Assembly (NCBI GenBank): GCA_022539475.1
Contig: VCMS01000075.1
Location: forward strand, 62,001 to 126,000
Direction of reading: 5' to 3'
Origin: Gracilaria domingensis
Taxonomy: Eukaryota; Rhodophyta; Florideophyceae; Gracilariales; Gracilariaceae
DNA: 64,000 nt
The notes below the pieces were generated by a model that was not told the DNA's origin, made no database searches, and worked only from the letters and a program-made list of their open reading frames with translations. A program made the translations under genes and the position numbers. How positions within the stretch are numbered: position 1 is the first letter of the stretch; each line of letters starts with the position of its first letter. This document shows, one piece after another, positions 1 to 11,583 of the stretch.

Positions 1-2447
1 CGAATTCGTTGCGGAGTATTGGTTTAGCTGCTCTGATCGCATCTTTTTCAGGTCGAGGGCCATAGGGTCCGTAACGCCAGTATTATTAACGCCCTCATTA
101 GCGAGCTTCGGTTTTTGTACGGCAGTTGTGGAGTTTGGAGTTTGGAATCCTCAACGGGTTGTTTGCACTTGCTTCGTCTTCAGCCGACGCTTACATCTTT
201 GCGGTGATGCCCCCGATACACTGATATGTTCCTGTTTAGAACCCTCACAGCGCTCTCCTGATCTGCGCTTATCTCTTTCTCTGCATTATCCACAATAATG
301 GTGCGAACAGTTTTGTGCTCTTTTGCATCTGCTACTGCTGTTGGCTGTTCCTCGAAACCTGTAGTCGAAGGGGTGGAGAACTCTTCGCTTATGCTTGTTG
401 TGACGAACCCCTCGGCCTCGAATGATGGTTTGATGTCCTTCGATCTTTCTCGCAATTCGAGGTCTCGTGCAAACAGGGTTGTTGTAGAATAGGTTGGTTG
501 CTAAAGAGGGTCAGCACTGGTTTTTGAAGGCTGGTGTTCCGGAATTGGTCTGCATCGGCTTAGCCTCTTTCGAGGCTTGCTCGCGAGACGGTTCTCCGTT
601 CGGTAGACTCCTTATGTGAATAACAGCAGTATGGGAAACACTCTGAGGACATCGTAAGATATGTTTAGCAGAGTTAGCTAGATCATTTCTGTAACCGTGA
701 GCAGTCATTGTACTCTTTGCAGCAATCGATGCAGGTTCACGACCCAATTGAGCCGGACTCACCGTTGGTCCAAATGGTTTTCGGTGCGCATAACTCTGCA
801 CTGAAGCGGTACAAGGCCCCAACGGACCACTAGAGGTTTTAGGCCAGCTTGCGGTGTTCAAGGCCTTTTCCAAAGCGCGCGAAAGCAGTGGTCGAACAAT
901 TGCCACAATGGTTGGGTGTGCTGTCTTTGACGAAGACCGTGTGGTGGGGAGTATATCTTCGTGCTTATGTAGCCACAGTGGTGTGTTCTGCATTGACGGT
1001 TCTTGCCCTAGTTCTTCAGCTGTGAAGCATATCAATGCGACTTATCCGTCTGCGGAACTGACAGCTACACTTCGACCAACGCTGCTCCACGTCAGATCTG
1101 GTTTTGTCAGTCACGTGAAGACCTTTCACACTCGCAAACGGTCGCTGGACGTTTTGTGTATCGTAGAAGAAAACTTAGTCTACGCAGAGAACGTCGAAAA
1201 CCATTCGGTGCAACCTTGACGGTTGATCTCAATGTTAGTGCGGTGGACGGTGACGCTGATATTGAGCAGAAAATCTCTCTGGCCGCGCCCAGAGTGTTTA
1301 CAAAGCGCTACAGAATAGAAAGACGTCTCACCTCTGAAGCCGAAAGCGGAAAGCTCATGACGCTGAAGTTTGCCGGTTGGAGCATGTTTGGATGCTTCAG
1401 CCGTGAAGATGAGAATCACGAAGTGCTTGCGTTGCACTACGAAATAGACGCTGATCCCTTTATATGGTTAGTAGTGCGGAGACGCCGCGGCCAGATGATG
1501 ATCTCATATGTGATCACGGTGGTGATTTGGAAGTAGTACAATGATCCCGTTACGCTGTGGTCCGCACTGGGTTCCAAGCTTATGACTGTACAACAACGAT
1601 GGACGAGGGTTGCCGTTATCGACATATGAAAATATGGACGAGTACATGCAGATTGTCATTCGACCATGCCGAGCACTTGTAAGTTGTTGTGCTTCAGATA
1701 TGAAGGCAGTCCTTGGAGGTGAACCAAAAAGAGATGGGTCTGGAGGTTGGGGAAAGATCCCGGAGGTGTTGCCATCGGACTCTTTCTCTGAATCCTGAGC
1801 AGTTCAAAGCATCATACGGCGAACGCTAGGTTATAGTGTTGACAGAGATCATGGGACAAAGAGAGGTTGAAAAGTGAGATAAACAAAGAGGAACAGAGGT
1901 ACTACAAATTCATTGGATTCTGAAGTTGTCTAAACCATTTGCGAAGAGTGCGTCGGAGTGCAGTGCAGTTCTGGCGACTTGTGACTTGGGTTTCTTCATC
2001 ATCGAAAATTCGGATCTGATAGCGGAACTCGATATTGTCTTTTGGTTCGTTTGTGAGTTTAGGATACAGAAGAGTTGCGACATGCACCAAGTCTACTTCA
2101 GCGTGAAACGGAGCGTCCGCAATCTCACTCCTGCGAGGGACAGATATACAACCAACGGGAAGCCAGGGCATGGTTTACTCTTCGCCCTCGACGCCACCCT
2201 GCTTGCGTCTCATCCAGACTGTGTACTTCGGCAGGCCAGCGGCGGCCATCTTGTCGCAACCCGAGGCGGCACTCTTGCAGCGCTGTTCATCAGCTTGCGG
2301 GGTGCCCTCGGGCCTGATATAGGAGGCTACAAAGCCCTTCTTGACGGCGGCGTTCATGCCCACAACGGAGCGGTAGGATGCAGAAGAAGGCAATGACAAG
2401 CTCCAACGTGCTCTTTCTTCTACAAGTATTCAATCAAATTCAAAGAG
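1..2447. other. Stretch without a recognised gene
   Basis: Only short frames are open here, overlapping on both strands: 854-1219 and 1156-1536 on plus, 180-455, 511-1035 and 1902-2171 on minus. None matches a family I know. The most protein-like piece is a 74-residue minus frame at 2175-2399, containing GLPKYTVWMRRKQGG near its end and three cysteines. It could be an exon of a small host protein, but I cannot name it. No transposon ends were found. Confidence 0.4.
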
Positions 2448-3815
2448 CTACATCTTCTGCGAGGAAGAACCGCGAGCCAAGCTGCGAATTGAGCGCCGCC
2501 AACGTTCCTGTAAAGCACTCTTCTCTTCGTCATCAGTAGCTATTTCTATCAATTGCTTTGTTCGTTGTATTGATTCTATTTTGGCATTCTGCCATAGTTC
2601 TTTGGCTTCAAGGGCTTCGTACATCATCTTGTCGCGCTCGGCCACTTCAAATGCTCTAGCAATTTCTTTATCTTGTGGCTGTAGCGCTGCGACGAGAGAC
2701 TGATATTGATGATTATCATCAGTGTGAGCCGTTTTCTGCCTCTTCACGTTCCCATGGTAAGCAGTTCCTGATCCACTTCTACTTGGACGAGCTCCCTTCC
2801 CTACACCTTGCTCGAATTATGCATCTGAGCGCAATGCCCTCGTCGCAAGAGAGGACAAAAATGGGTGCACTTTCAGAAAACAATGTGCATACATTATGTA
2901 TGACTTTCCATCTGGAAAACTAGCAAATGCTTCAGGATCCCCTTGCCCTGAAGCATCGTAACGTGACAGACATGTACCGTAGTGGCTCTTAAATTCCCCA
3001 AACTTGCGCTTAAGAAACCCACCTTCACGCAAATGCACTCGACGGGATGGGTCAATCATGTCGATATCACTGCGACATACACCACCGGCAAGCACCGAAA
3101 TAGGATTGGGTTTAAAGTTCGTATCGTTGAATAATACGGCAATGGATTCCACCCATGGATCATCTTGCTGGCCATCTAGTTCTTCTCTAGTCAGACACTG
3201 CATCAGCTTCTGACGCGTCGATGCCATCCGTGAATCTCCTAGAACATGCAAAAGCCTACAGAACTCATTGGCTGTAAACGCTGGCTGTCGGTCCGGCGTC
3301 TCATGAGAAGAGACTACCGCCGTAATTGAGGGTTCTCCAACTGCTATACCATTTTCTGTTTCAACGGGAATGTCTCCTTTAATCCAAATAATGCTTTCCT
3401 CTCCTCCCAATGTCTTCTTCACCCGCACCGTAGTGTACGGCAACGAATTTAGTCGATAATAATCAGGTTCGCTATAATCACAAGCGCAATCTACCATATT
3501 TGCCAGCATCGATATTGATATCTGTCTCTGTACCATTTTAGCTGCCAATATTTTGCGCTTAGTTGCATGTTTAGCGTTCTGTGCGCCAATGATGCGCAAC
3601 TGTTTCATACCTTGTTTACAATGTATGTCATCATACTGTGCAGAAATTAGCAGGTTGATTGCTTCGTCGATGGTTGTGGGAATCGTTGTTGTATAGCGAA
3701 TAGTTTGAGAGCTTCGAGATGCTGTCGGGTGTTGCGTAGGGCCATTTATGGCGGCTGTGAGAGGTCGTGGTGTAGTATGGTCGCCAGTGTTCTTATTGTT
3801 CTGATGTGTTACCAT
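2448..3815 (-). pseudogene. DNA-binding-like gene of unknown family, one in-frame stop
   Basis: One frame runs from 3815 to 2448, about 455 codons, broken only by a TAA at 2817-2819. The first 332 residues have a Thr/Pro/Gln-rich head. From about residue 180 follows a segment with the pattern W..(x)..LFND..F.P, GGV..DID.IDPS, and SGQGDPE.F..F..G. I recall this layout from myb/trihelix-like proteins that accompany DNA transposons or form families in red algae and oomycetes. After the stop a basic Gly/Ser linker leads into a charged helical tail that begins near RQKTAHTDDN and is rich in Glu, Lys and Arg, probably a coiled coil. Because the frame is kept on both sides, the stop looks like a recent point change or a read-through site, not an intron. 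Function is inferred: a DNA-binding protein, possibly transposon-borne. No transposase or terminal repeats were found beside it. Confidence 0.55.
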
Positions 3816-4080
3816 TGATGCAATCGATGTTGGTGAAGATGATGAATATCGTTAGCATTATGGCCGTCAACTCCTTTCACGTCCCTTTTCCGTCTTTCAT
3901 CTGCGAAAGAAAACCTGTGCCAGGGAAACAATAAACTGAAAGAGCCGCGACATCAACGTGGGTTTTTTTTACTGGTGCTTTTCATCTTACAGCTCTGTGA
4001 TTTACAATTTCGTTACCTCATAGAACGCCGCTTACCTTCCATGTCAACCACTCCCCCGCTCTTGGTTTCGGCACCCGGTC

Positions 4081-4593
4081 AATTACATTCCTGTTAGCCC
4101 GGAAAGTAGAAGGAATGAAATTGTTCTCCTCAAATGGAGTAAGACTGGCTTCCTCGGATGGTCGCAATCCACGCTTCACCCCATGAACGGTGTACTCCGT
4201 TACGGGCTGTATCCCAAACTTCCGTGATTCCTGCCAACATTACTTCGATCCCGGATGAACACCAGTGGATTCCCATCCACTTTAAACGAAGGCATGAGTT
4301 CTGCCTTACCTTCGCTTCCAGCGTCATCTTTCGTACTCGCCGTTTCCGAGAGTATCCAAGTCAGCCGTACTGATCATGTCATCCTCACTGAAGACATCGT
4401 GAGCACTATTCCGTTTGCTCCTCTTCCTTAGAGTGTTAAAGGGAGGGTCTGTTAGGACAAGCTGTCCCTCACCCCATAAAATCTCACTGTGATTCACAAA
4501 TGTTTTATGTGTGTGCCTCAGGTCCTTCATGTCACAGTTGTACGCTACAAAGTATGACTTTCTCATCCCCTTCCACACCTTGTCCATATTCAT
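4081..4593 (-). pseudogene. Remnant with a DPPF adenine-methyltransferase-like motif
   Basis: The minus frame starting at 4593 contains LVLTDPPFNT about 45 residues in, followed by a basic stretch and a Glu/Asp-rich segment. A (D/N)PP(F/Y) motif preceded by hydrophobic residues is the catalytic motif IV of N6-adenine and N4-cytosine DNA methyltransferases. Protein-like sequence continues in other frames down to about 4081, so this is a decayed remnant. No AdoMet-binding FxGxG motif is visible. The source could be a host methyltransferase or a selfish element that carries one; I cannot tell. Confidence 0.35.
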
Positions 4594-5573
4594 TCGAAGG
4601 AGACTGAGGGGGTTAGGGGTCGTAGCATCGATAATATATGTGTTTACATTTCTACGCGGTAGCTCACTGGCTAGAGTAGCAAAGATTTTAAGTTACTTAG
4701 GCCGTCGTTATGGGACAGGCAAAAAATTAACGAAAATGACAGAACGCAGTACCCGAAACATGTGTTAATAATCACAGCGAAGGAATAAGAAAGAGGAACA
4801 GACACAGAGCTTTTTAAAACTTATCGCAGAAAGGGTTAAAATATTTAAGAAGGAAATTGAAATATTGAAGTGATGCAGATAGTCTTTTGCAGCACAAAAA
4901 TAGATATAAATATATATATTGAGGAGGTAGTTCTCATTGGACATAGTTCCTTATTGTTTTGAAGAGCGACAAAATTTTTCCGGGGAAGGAAATCTACTCT
5001 ATGAACATCGGGTCTGTCCCAAATATGGCCGAAGCATAACAAAAATGAGGTTGTTTAGCTCCAGAGTTTGTGAGCACGCCTATCTTGCCAAGAAAACCAA
5101 TTTCTATTTAGGAAGATATTGTAAAAATATGGCCAACGTATGGCGAAAATAGAGCCAACATATGCCCCAAATATAGCCATTTACGAAAAAGTAAAGAGTC
5201 CGCCGGCACGATTTACACGTTTTCACAAAAGTTTGATATGAACGCCTTCATTTCGGTCACTTTATGACCCTATTTTGCACAGATTCGATGTTAATAAGGA
5301 TTATGACAATGAAAATGATATTTCTAGTACGATTTAACTAATGAATACAAGCCGCATAAAGGTTTCCATACATCATTGAATGATATTAACTATAAATTGT
5401 TTAAGGTAATTATTGCATTTCGAAAGCGATTTTGGTAGGAAAATATATTCCCCAGGTACGACTTTCCGTCATTGAATTCTCATTTACTTCTCTGTATCTA
5501 GGCAAATTTTTGTAGATGTTCAAGGCATTCTCAATGGCTTAAAAGTTTTAGAAAATTTGCTTTCACCAGAATC
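4594..5573. other. AT-rich stretch without a recognised gene
   Basis: Short open frames only (4511-4768, 4937-5152 on plus; 4845-5042 on minus), none protein-like. Around 5010-5180 the phrase 'atggcc' or 'atagcc' with nearby A-rich text recurs a few times (near 5024, 5129, 5173), which may be a decayed tandem repeat. Confidence 0.3.
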
Positions 5574-5892
5574 TCAATATATTTTGATGCAATGAGAACA
5601 TGATGACGCACGACGGAAAATGAACAAAAGAAGCTCTCCGACTAGATACCAAAAACATTTGTGCAGTTCGGAGCACGTTTGATAGCTATCCTGAGGTTGA
5701 GGACCACTTTTCTTCTGATGAAAGAGCTGCAGCACAGATTCACCACCGCTCAACGCCATGATAACCATACTTTCTGGAACCATTGCTCTCACGGATACTG
5801 GTTCGTATCAGAGTCTTAACCTTATATCAAAAAATCTGAATGCAATTGGCTTTGCATCGTCTCGGTTTTCGCGATTACGTGCGGAGTTCTTG

Positions 5893-6810
5893 TCACACTT
5901 TTTCACACGGTGATTGAGAAAGTATTTTTCTCTCATCTCTCATTCTCAATTTTTTGGATGGAAAATGGACCAAGTTGTTATTTGGTGTAAGGTAGATCTC
6001 TGGTTCCTGATGTCGAGTCTCAAAACGCAGGAATATTTTGCATGCTGTTCGAAAAGCACTCCCTCCCCACGGAATGGTGACGAAATCAATCGGGTCAATA
6101 TCGACAACAAGTTTCAGAGAGATTCCCGGCGTTTTTGGAAGAACAGAACTTCTGTTATAAGAAATTTTTCTTCGTACACAAGAACTGAGACATAATCCGT
6201 CCGTGAAAACGTTATCAATAGAGTTTTGATATTTCTCAGTAGCGTCTTCCAAACTCAATCCGTTCGCAGATGGGGCCTGATACTGATAGTTATCCGAGTG
6301 CTCTATTCTCTGCAACAAATGAAACGACGCATACAAGAAAGAAATACAAAGCGTGTCTGCATCCAAATCGTCAAGAATGCACATTGGCACGCGGTATTCC
6401 CCTTCAAAGTCATGTTGTAGACCGGGACGGTTAACAACTGTCCTTCCTTCAGAACCAAATGTCGAACTAGATGCTGTTCGTGTACGATTCGAACTTGTAC
6501 CGTTAGAACTCGTTGAGAGCGGGACGGGGTCGTTTCTCCTCCGCGAACGATCCTTTATCCCTCGCGGCTTTCCAATTGTTTCCTCTTCTTTCTTTCCCTC
6601 GCTTCTCTCTGTCGACAGTTTCCCGGTGGAAAACGAATTTGAATGAAATGACGAAGGGTTCTCGTTCAATGTAGACTTTGGTTCCTTGTTACTGTTTCCT
6701 GCAAAAGTTAAGATTGTATTCTGCGTTGGTGGACAAAGCACAAGACCATCATTCAGATCAGCACAGTTTCCGTTTTGCACGCATAGGACAACCGCACCGC
6801 TTAGTGGCAA
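5893..6810 (-). CDS. Hypothetical protein, 305 residues
   Basis: A 305-residue open frame. Residues about 45-125 are Ser/Thr/Asn/Arg-rich and look disordered (NGTSSNRTRTASSSTFGSEG). The second half is better mixed, with ordinary hydrophobic spacing, and includes LKLVVDIDPIDFVTIPWGG and PEIYLTPNNNLVHF. I do not recognise the family. Short minus frames upstream (6832-7035 and 7226-7471) are also protein-like, so the gene may be longer and have introns or breaks. Possibly the second gene of a DNA transposon, but no transposase is near it. Confidence 0.4.
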   Translation of the reverse strand: MPLSGAVVLCVQNGNCADLNDGLVLCPPTQNTILTFAGNSNKEPKSTLNENPSSFHSNSFSTGKLSTERSEGKKEEETIGKPRGIKDRSRRRNDPVPLSTSSNGTSSNRTRTASSSTFGSEGRTVVNRPGLQHDFEGEYRVPMCILDDLDADTLCISFLYASFHLLQRIEHSDNYQYQAPSANGLSLEDATEKYQNSIDNVFTDGLCLSSCVRRKISYNRSSVLPKTPGISLKLVVDIDPIDFVTIPWGGSAFRTACKIFLRFETRHQEPEIYLTPNNNLVHFPSKKLRMRDERKILSQSPCEKV

Positions 6811-6831
6811 ATTATCGCATTGTTTCGCTAT

Positions 6832-7471
6832 TCACTTGACAGCATTTTTTTCATACACGACTATTGCTGCATCGTTAGGAGTCTTCATATTAGTGGTTTC
6901 TTCGAGTAAACGCAGCATCAGATCCTTCTCAAATTTCTTATTACGGTCGCAAAAGCTAGAAGTTGCGTCCTTCAGAAGCCGATGGGCTATAATTGCTATA
7001 CATTGCACCAACTTTTCGTATGATTTTGTAAACACGATGAACGCATTCTAAGGTTGTTCTGAACCATTTGCATCATTTTCGTTAATATCAGACCCCTCGA
7101 TCCAAACGCCACCATGGTTTTGCCGAAGTGTCAAAGCTCTCCTCAACATCTTTCTTCGCGTTTCCGATTTCAACGCATTAGGAATCTGTTCATATCCGAA
7201 TGGAACAATTCCGTATCCTTCCAGTTTATTTTTTCGAATAAAAACGGCTTGCTTCCTCTAACGTACCTGTCCCATTTCGAATGATGCTTTGAATGGTTGT
7301 TCTTTCAGGTATTGAAAACGTTCTATTCTTCGTCCAACGATCGAGAACAGCGGCCCGGAGTCTAATCGTCTGCGTAGTCGAAAGCCCCATATTATCTGCG
7401 AGAAATAGTTCCAGAGAAAAATGTTCAATACGAGATCCGACACGAGACTGAAGTTTTGTGCCTGATATCAT
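6832..7471 (-). pseudogene. Upstream fragments of the same unknown minus-strand gene
   Basis: The 81-residue frame at 7226-7471 and the stretch between 7226 and 7066 (containing YGIVPFGYEQIPNALKSE and RRKMLRRALTLRQNHGG) are both protein-like but in different frames. A third piece lies at 6832-7035. A GTACGT donor-like sequence occurs on the minus strand near 7268, so an intron is possible; a frameshift is equally possible. Nothing identifies the product. The common strand and spacing suggest these are exons or fragments of the gene that continues at 6810-5893. Confidence 0.3.
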
Positions 7472-9342
7472 ACTCCTTCCAGCATGAAACGTTTGTCAAA
7501 CGTGTCGTAGCTAATTTTGAAAATTGAAAATATTTGCAACAAATCCTAAATATATTTTACTCATGTCGCCAACTTGTCACTCTCTTTGAGGATAATGGCT
7601 CTTGAGGTTTTAGTCATAAGCAATGTTTAACCGATTCAGATCATCCACAACTTTTGCAAGTCGAAAGGGCACACCAGAAGTTGACCCAAACATGTACTGC
7701 CTTGGAGCTCTTATCAAGAGCTTTCCCTTGATAAAGATCTTATGGTTGTTTTCTACTATTCTTGACCAAGTTTAGTGGCGTACAAATTTTCCTGAAAAGA
7801 CTGAAATGGTCATTATCATTCCTCACCCTGGATGACCGCACTAAAAACTGCAGCTACCTCGCACGACGTTTTGTACCCCAAGCCCCCTTATATACGCTAT
7901 CATCTTGCGTGGCGGGTTCACGAGCCTACCAATGGGGCGAGGACACGCCTGTTCATTCCTCCAAACCCTTCAATCTCGAGTTCGCACATTGCATCGTACG
8001 CCGTGCTCCGCAGTGTCCAAGAACCCCATAAGGACAAGCACAGCCCATTCTACCGTTACGACCTGCCAAATAAGCCAATTACAGCGCCTGTTTTGGGTGC
8101 TTAGCAAATGACGGGTGTGGTAAGGCACCAATGGCCGGGTTCGGACGGCCAGCAGATTAGAAACCTGCCAAAAGTCTTTCCAGACAATGTCACGAAAGAA
8201 CGGGAGTCGAAGTTACAAGCCGCGTCGGTCTACGGCTTTCATATCGTGAAACTCTAGCTGGTGCAAGCAGAATAGGTACTATTGAAAACGGAAAAATGTA
8301 ATTAAAAAAGGCGAGAAGTAGCTAAAACGCGATAAAGAATGGGCTGTAGCGACGAAACGAGTGCCATTTGGGGGCTGAAATTGGACCAAGAGGTAGATGG
8401 GTTAGTTCTCTTTCGATTGCATATGGCAAACAGGTCGTCGATGACGGAAGGGGACGGGGGTTTTCGGGGGTTTATACTGTGGTTTAAGGTGAGATTTGTT
8501 ATTTGAGGCAGTCTGAGGGTTTGGACAGGTGGTATGAGCGTGTGTACCGATGTTTTTGGAGGTATTTAGGACCGTAGTGAGATTGATAATAACCCTGATA
8601 TCAGGTGGAAGGAGCCAATATCTAATGGGGTTCTACTTGCAGCACGAGGACACAATTTCATTAATGCTGATGGCATGTATAATCGTTCATAGCATGCCAT
8701 TAAGTGACTTTCACTTGTTTGATATCGAAAAACCTCAGGACGCAGAGGGAGACAGAAATTAGGTAGCAGGAGAGAGATCACAGGCTCGTGCACGACGTGA
8801 TGCATTGTTTTACTATGTCTCTTTTGCATGAAAACAACTTCAAATGTCATTACATCTTTTCAACAAACTTCTCAAGCAACATACGCATCATAGAACGCTC
8901 TTCATTTCCAAGCTTTAGTTTATTAGCGATCTGAACATGATGCTATGAAAGATCACTTGAATACTTTTGAAGGAAACCTTTTCGAGAAGTCTTCCTCCGT
9001 TTTCTGTTACTGGTAAACTCAATTTCCTTCAATTTGTCTGTTGTGCTCAAAACATCCGAGGGTTCATGCCGCGCCTTCCCTCGTTCTAATTTAGGCAATT
9101 GCTAAAAACGGGGCTTATTGTATAGCTTCTTGAAATCCCCATTACGACCAGATTGAGAAATGTTTTCAACAGTTCCCGAAACGCCTATAGATCCACAAAC
9201 AGAAAAGCGCACCACGCCAAAACCGCGCAGCAGACGTCTTCTTGGGCAGCGCAGTCCGGTGGAAACTTCGATTAGGAGCCAAAAAAGGCATCAAAGCCAC
9301 ACAATAAAGCCGGCTTTTGTCCGTTAAGTGATAAAACACATA
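7472..9342. other. Stretch without a recognised gene
   Basis: Three overlapping plus frames at 7762-8111 share one GC-richer patch, around 7870-8060, that may be old coding sequence, but no frame is convincing. The frames at 8550-8850 overlap on opposite strands and look random. 8880-9340 is blank up to the Tc1-like element. Confidence 0.3.
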
Positions 9343-10566
9343 TCGAAAGTTCTATAAAGCCATAAACTTTTATAAAGTCCAACAAATCTTTTTATACATA
9401 ACTCGGCAGCAAAATGCGCGCCATAATTCAAATCTTGCATACATATATTAAGGCACAAGCTTAGCTAACACTCCAACTTTCAGCCAACACAGCCGCCAAA
9501 AATGCCTCGAGGTCGTCTTTTGACGAATTACGAGAAAGGCCTCATTCTCGCCCAACACAGTCATGGCATGTCTCAACGAGGCATTGCCAAAGAACTTGGT
9601 CGAAACCGGGGGTGCATCCAAAAGTTCCTCAGCAAACCTAACCCTCATCAGCAGCGCCCATTCAAGCCCAGTCATGTCAAACTCTCCATAACAACCGTTC
9701 GAGCCATTGTAAGGCAGGCATCAGCGTCGCGTACTACTGCGGCCGAAATACAGTAGCAGTATCAGTTACCGGTCTCTGTCCGCCGGGTTCAACAGATATT
9801 GTCGGGAACCACCTACTTGCGCTATCAACGTATGCCGCGTGGACTGTATAGGACCAAGATGCATAAGCAAAATAGAGTGACCTGGGCGACGGCCAAGCTG
9901 AAGTTTGGGGCTGTTAAATGGAAACAAGTCATCTTCTCCGACAAAAAGAAGTTTAATTTGGACGGCCCTGACGGGCTTGCGTCGTAATGGCATCATCTGC
10001 GCACCACCCCGGAACTTTTCTCTAAACGTCAGCAGGGGGGTGAGTTTTTAATGGTCTGGGGAGCCATTTCTTACTACGGTTGTAGCGACTTAGATCATGT
10101 CGTGGGCATCCAGGATTCGAAGAAGTACTGTGAAACATTGAAACGTAGTTTACTGGAGTTTGCTGCTGATTCTTGTCGGGAAAGATGTACGCTGATGCAC
10201 GACGGTGCATCTATTCATCGCTCAAACTACAAAAAAAAAAGGCTTTCTGACAAGTCAATTGATGTTTTGGACTGGCCAGCTAAGTCTTCTCACTTAAACC
10301 CCATTGAAAATGTGTGGGGTAGGCTGAGCAGAAAGGTGTACATGGATGGCACGCAGTTTGATAACGTAACGGATCTAGCAAAGAAGGTATTGAAATGTTG
10401 GAATGAAATCGAAGAGAATTATCTTCAAACGCAATATCATTCAATGCCGCGGCGTTTGGTCTCGGTTATTGAAAGAAAAAAAGCGACGACAAAGTACTAA
10501 GATTGGAATAAAGGTGTGTTCTACGTTGTGGCCCATATAAAAACTCATGGCTTTATTATACTTTCG
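9343..10566 (+). mobile_element. Tc1/mariner element (DD34E Tc1 type)
   Basis: A single transposase gene lies between matching inverted ends. The left end at about 9345-9381 (tctataaagccataaac at its core) matches the reverse complement of 10531-10565 over about 35 bases with a few differences. A second weaker pair, caataaagcc at 9302 and its inverse near 10612-10623, lies outside. So the real inverted repeats may be longer, or carry paired subterminal repeats as in some Tc1 elements. A TA precedes the left end at 9341-9342; the matching right TA is not clear. The element is about 1.2 to 1.3 kb, normal for Tc1. Confidence 0.7.
9502..10500 (+). pseudogene. Tc1-like transposase with two in-frame stops
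   Basis: One frame of 333 codons from ATG 9502 to TAA 10500, interrupted by TAG at 9754-9756 and TAA at 9985-9987 with no frameshift. The N-terminus (MPRGRLLTNYEKGLILAQHS, then GMSQRGIAKELGRNRGCIQKF) is the first helix-turn-helix of Tc1 transposases. The catalytic residues are visible: Asp in VIFSDKKKFNLDGPDG, Asp in LMHDGASIHRS and Glu in LNPIEN. Thirty-four residues separate the last two, so it is DD34E. The second stop falls where relatives normally have an aromatic residue before WHxLR. It cuts and pastes DNA at TA sites when intact; this copy is dead unless suppressed. Length and motif order are otherwise complete, so it died fairly recently. Confidence 0.85.
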
Positions 10567-11583
10567 TGTTCTTCATTGTGCAGTAAAGAGGTGTGTTTCT
10601 GTTTTATTTTGTGGCTTTATTGCGTTATGCGGTTCTCTACGAGTATTGCATGCTATCCAGACGTTATAGTGTTGATTACTTTCGTTGGCCTTGCTTGGCT
10701 GAAGCCAAAGATTTTTGGATCTATACTGATTTCGGGGACTATATGTAGGCGGTATAATTGTTTTCAAGGCGCAAAAGTTTTTCTGCCACGCCTGGATTGA
10801 GCGTTTTATACTGCGTTTGTTTTAGGCCATCTTGATTTTCGCATTGAATAATTCCTTCACAGCAATTCTTTGATGTGGTTTGGAATCATAGATAGCAGAT
10901 TTCATCTTTTGTAACAGTATAAGGACTGTGTCACTATCATATCCCTGCTTTAGTCCAGGCGGTTTGAAATTTACAGTAGTATTGACCTGCTTTTGAGCGG
11001 CTTGTGGTGTACATTTTTCAAAAACTGGATGTCAATTCATTAAAAGAAGTTGTTTTCGTCTGGTATAATGAACGTAGCCATTTCGTCGCTCCGGCAGAAA
11101 CTAGCGTGGTCACGACATTCTTTTCCGCGTTCGAGAGATTGTCGGACTTCTTGTAGAAATAGTTGGAAAGTATAGAGGTGAAAACGATGGAAAGGAATGG
11201 AATGGATGTGGATGGAAGATGAAGTTGAGGAAAGGGAGAAAGAACTGGTGTAACGGATGTACTTTTGCTGGTTGCTCTTTGCTGCCACGTATTGTTTGTG
11301 TGTTCTGGTGGCAAACGGATATGTTTGTCTCGGGAAATGTCTGTAAAGGTTTCCACAATTTCTAGATATGTCGAATGTTTTTATGGATAAATTGTAGACA
11401 TCTCGGCAAATGCTCCGTGTCCACGGTGCAAATTTTCTTTCTTTCTGTGGAAAGGCCCTTAAAGCGCAAGCACGAGTACAATCGTCGCGGCTAGCATGGC
11501 GTTTGGAGCGCCTTGATGACATTGCATTAGCCTTCTTGCTGAGGAGCCATCTGTTCACACTTGCTGTAGATAGAAACAACACT
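10567..11583. other. Stretch without a recognised gene
   Basis: Open frames at 10516-10800 (plus) and 11018-11582 (three overlapping minus frames) are rich in Ser, Phe and Tyr, with no motif. They look like chance frames in pyrimidine-rich sequence. Confidence 0.3.
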
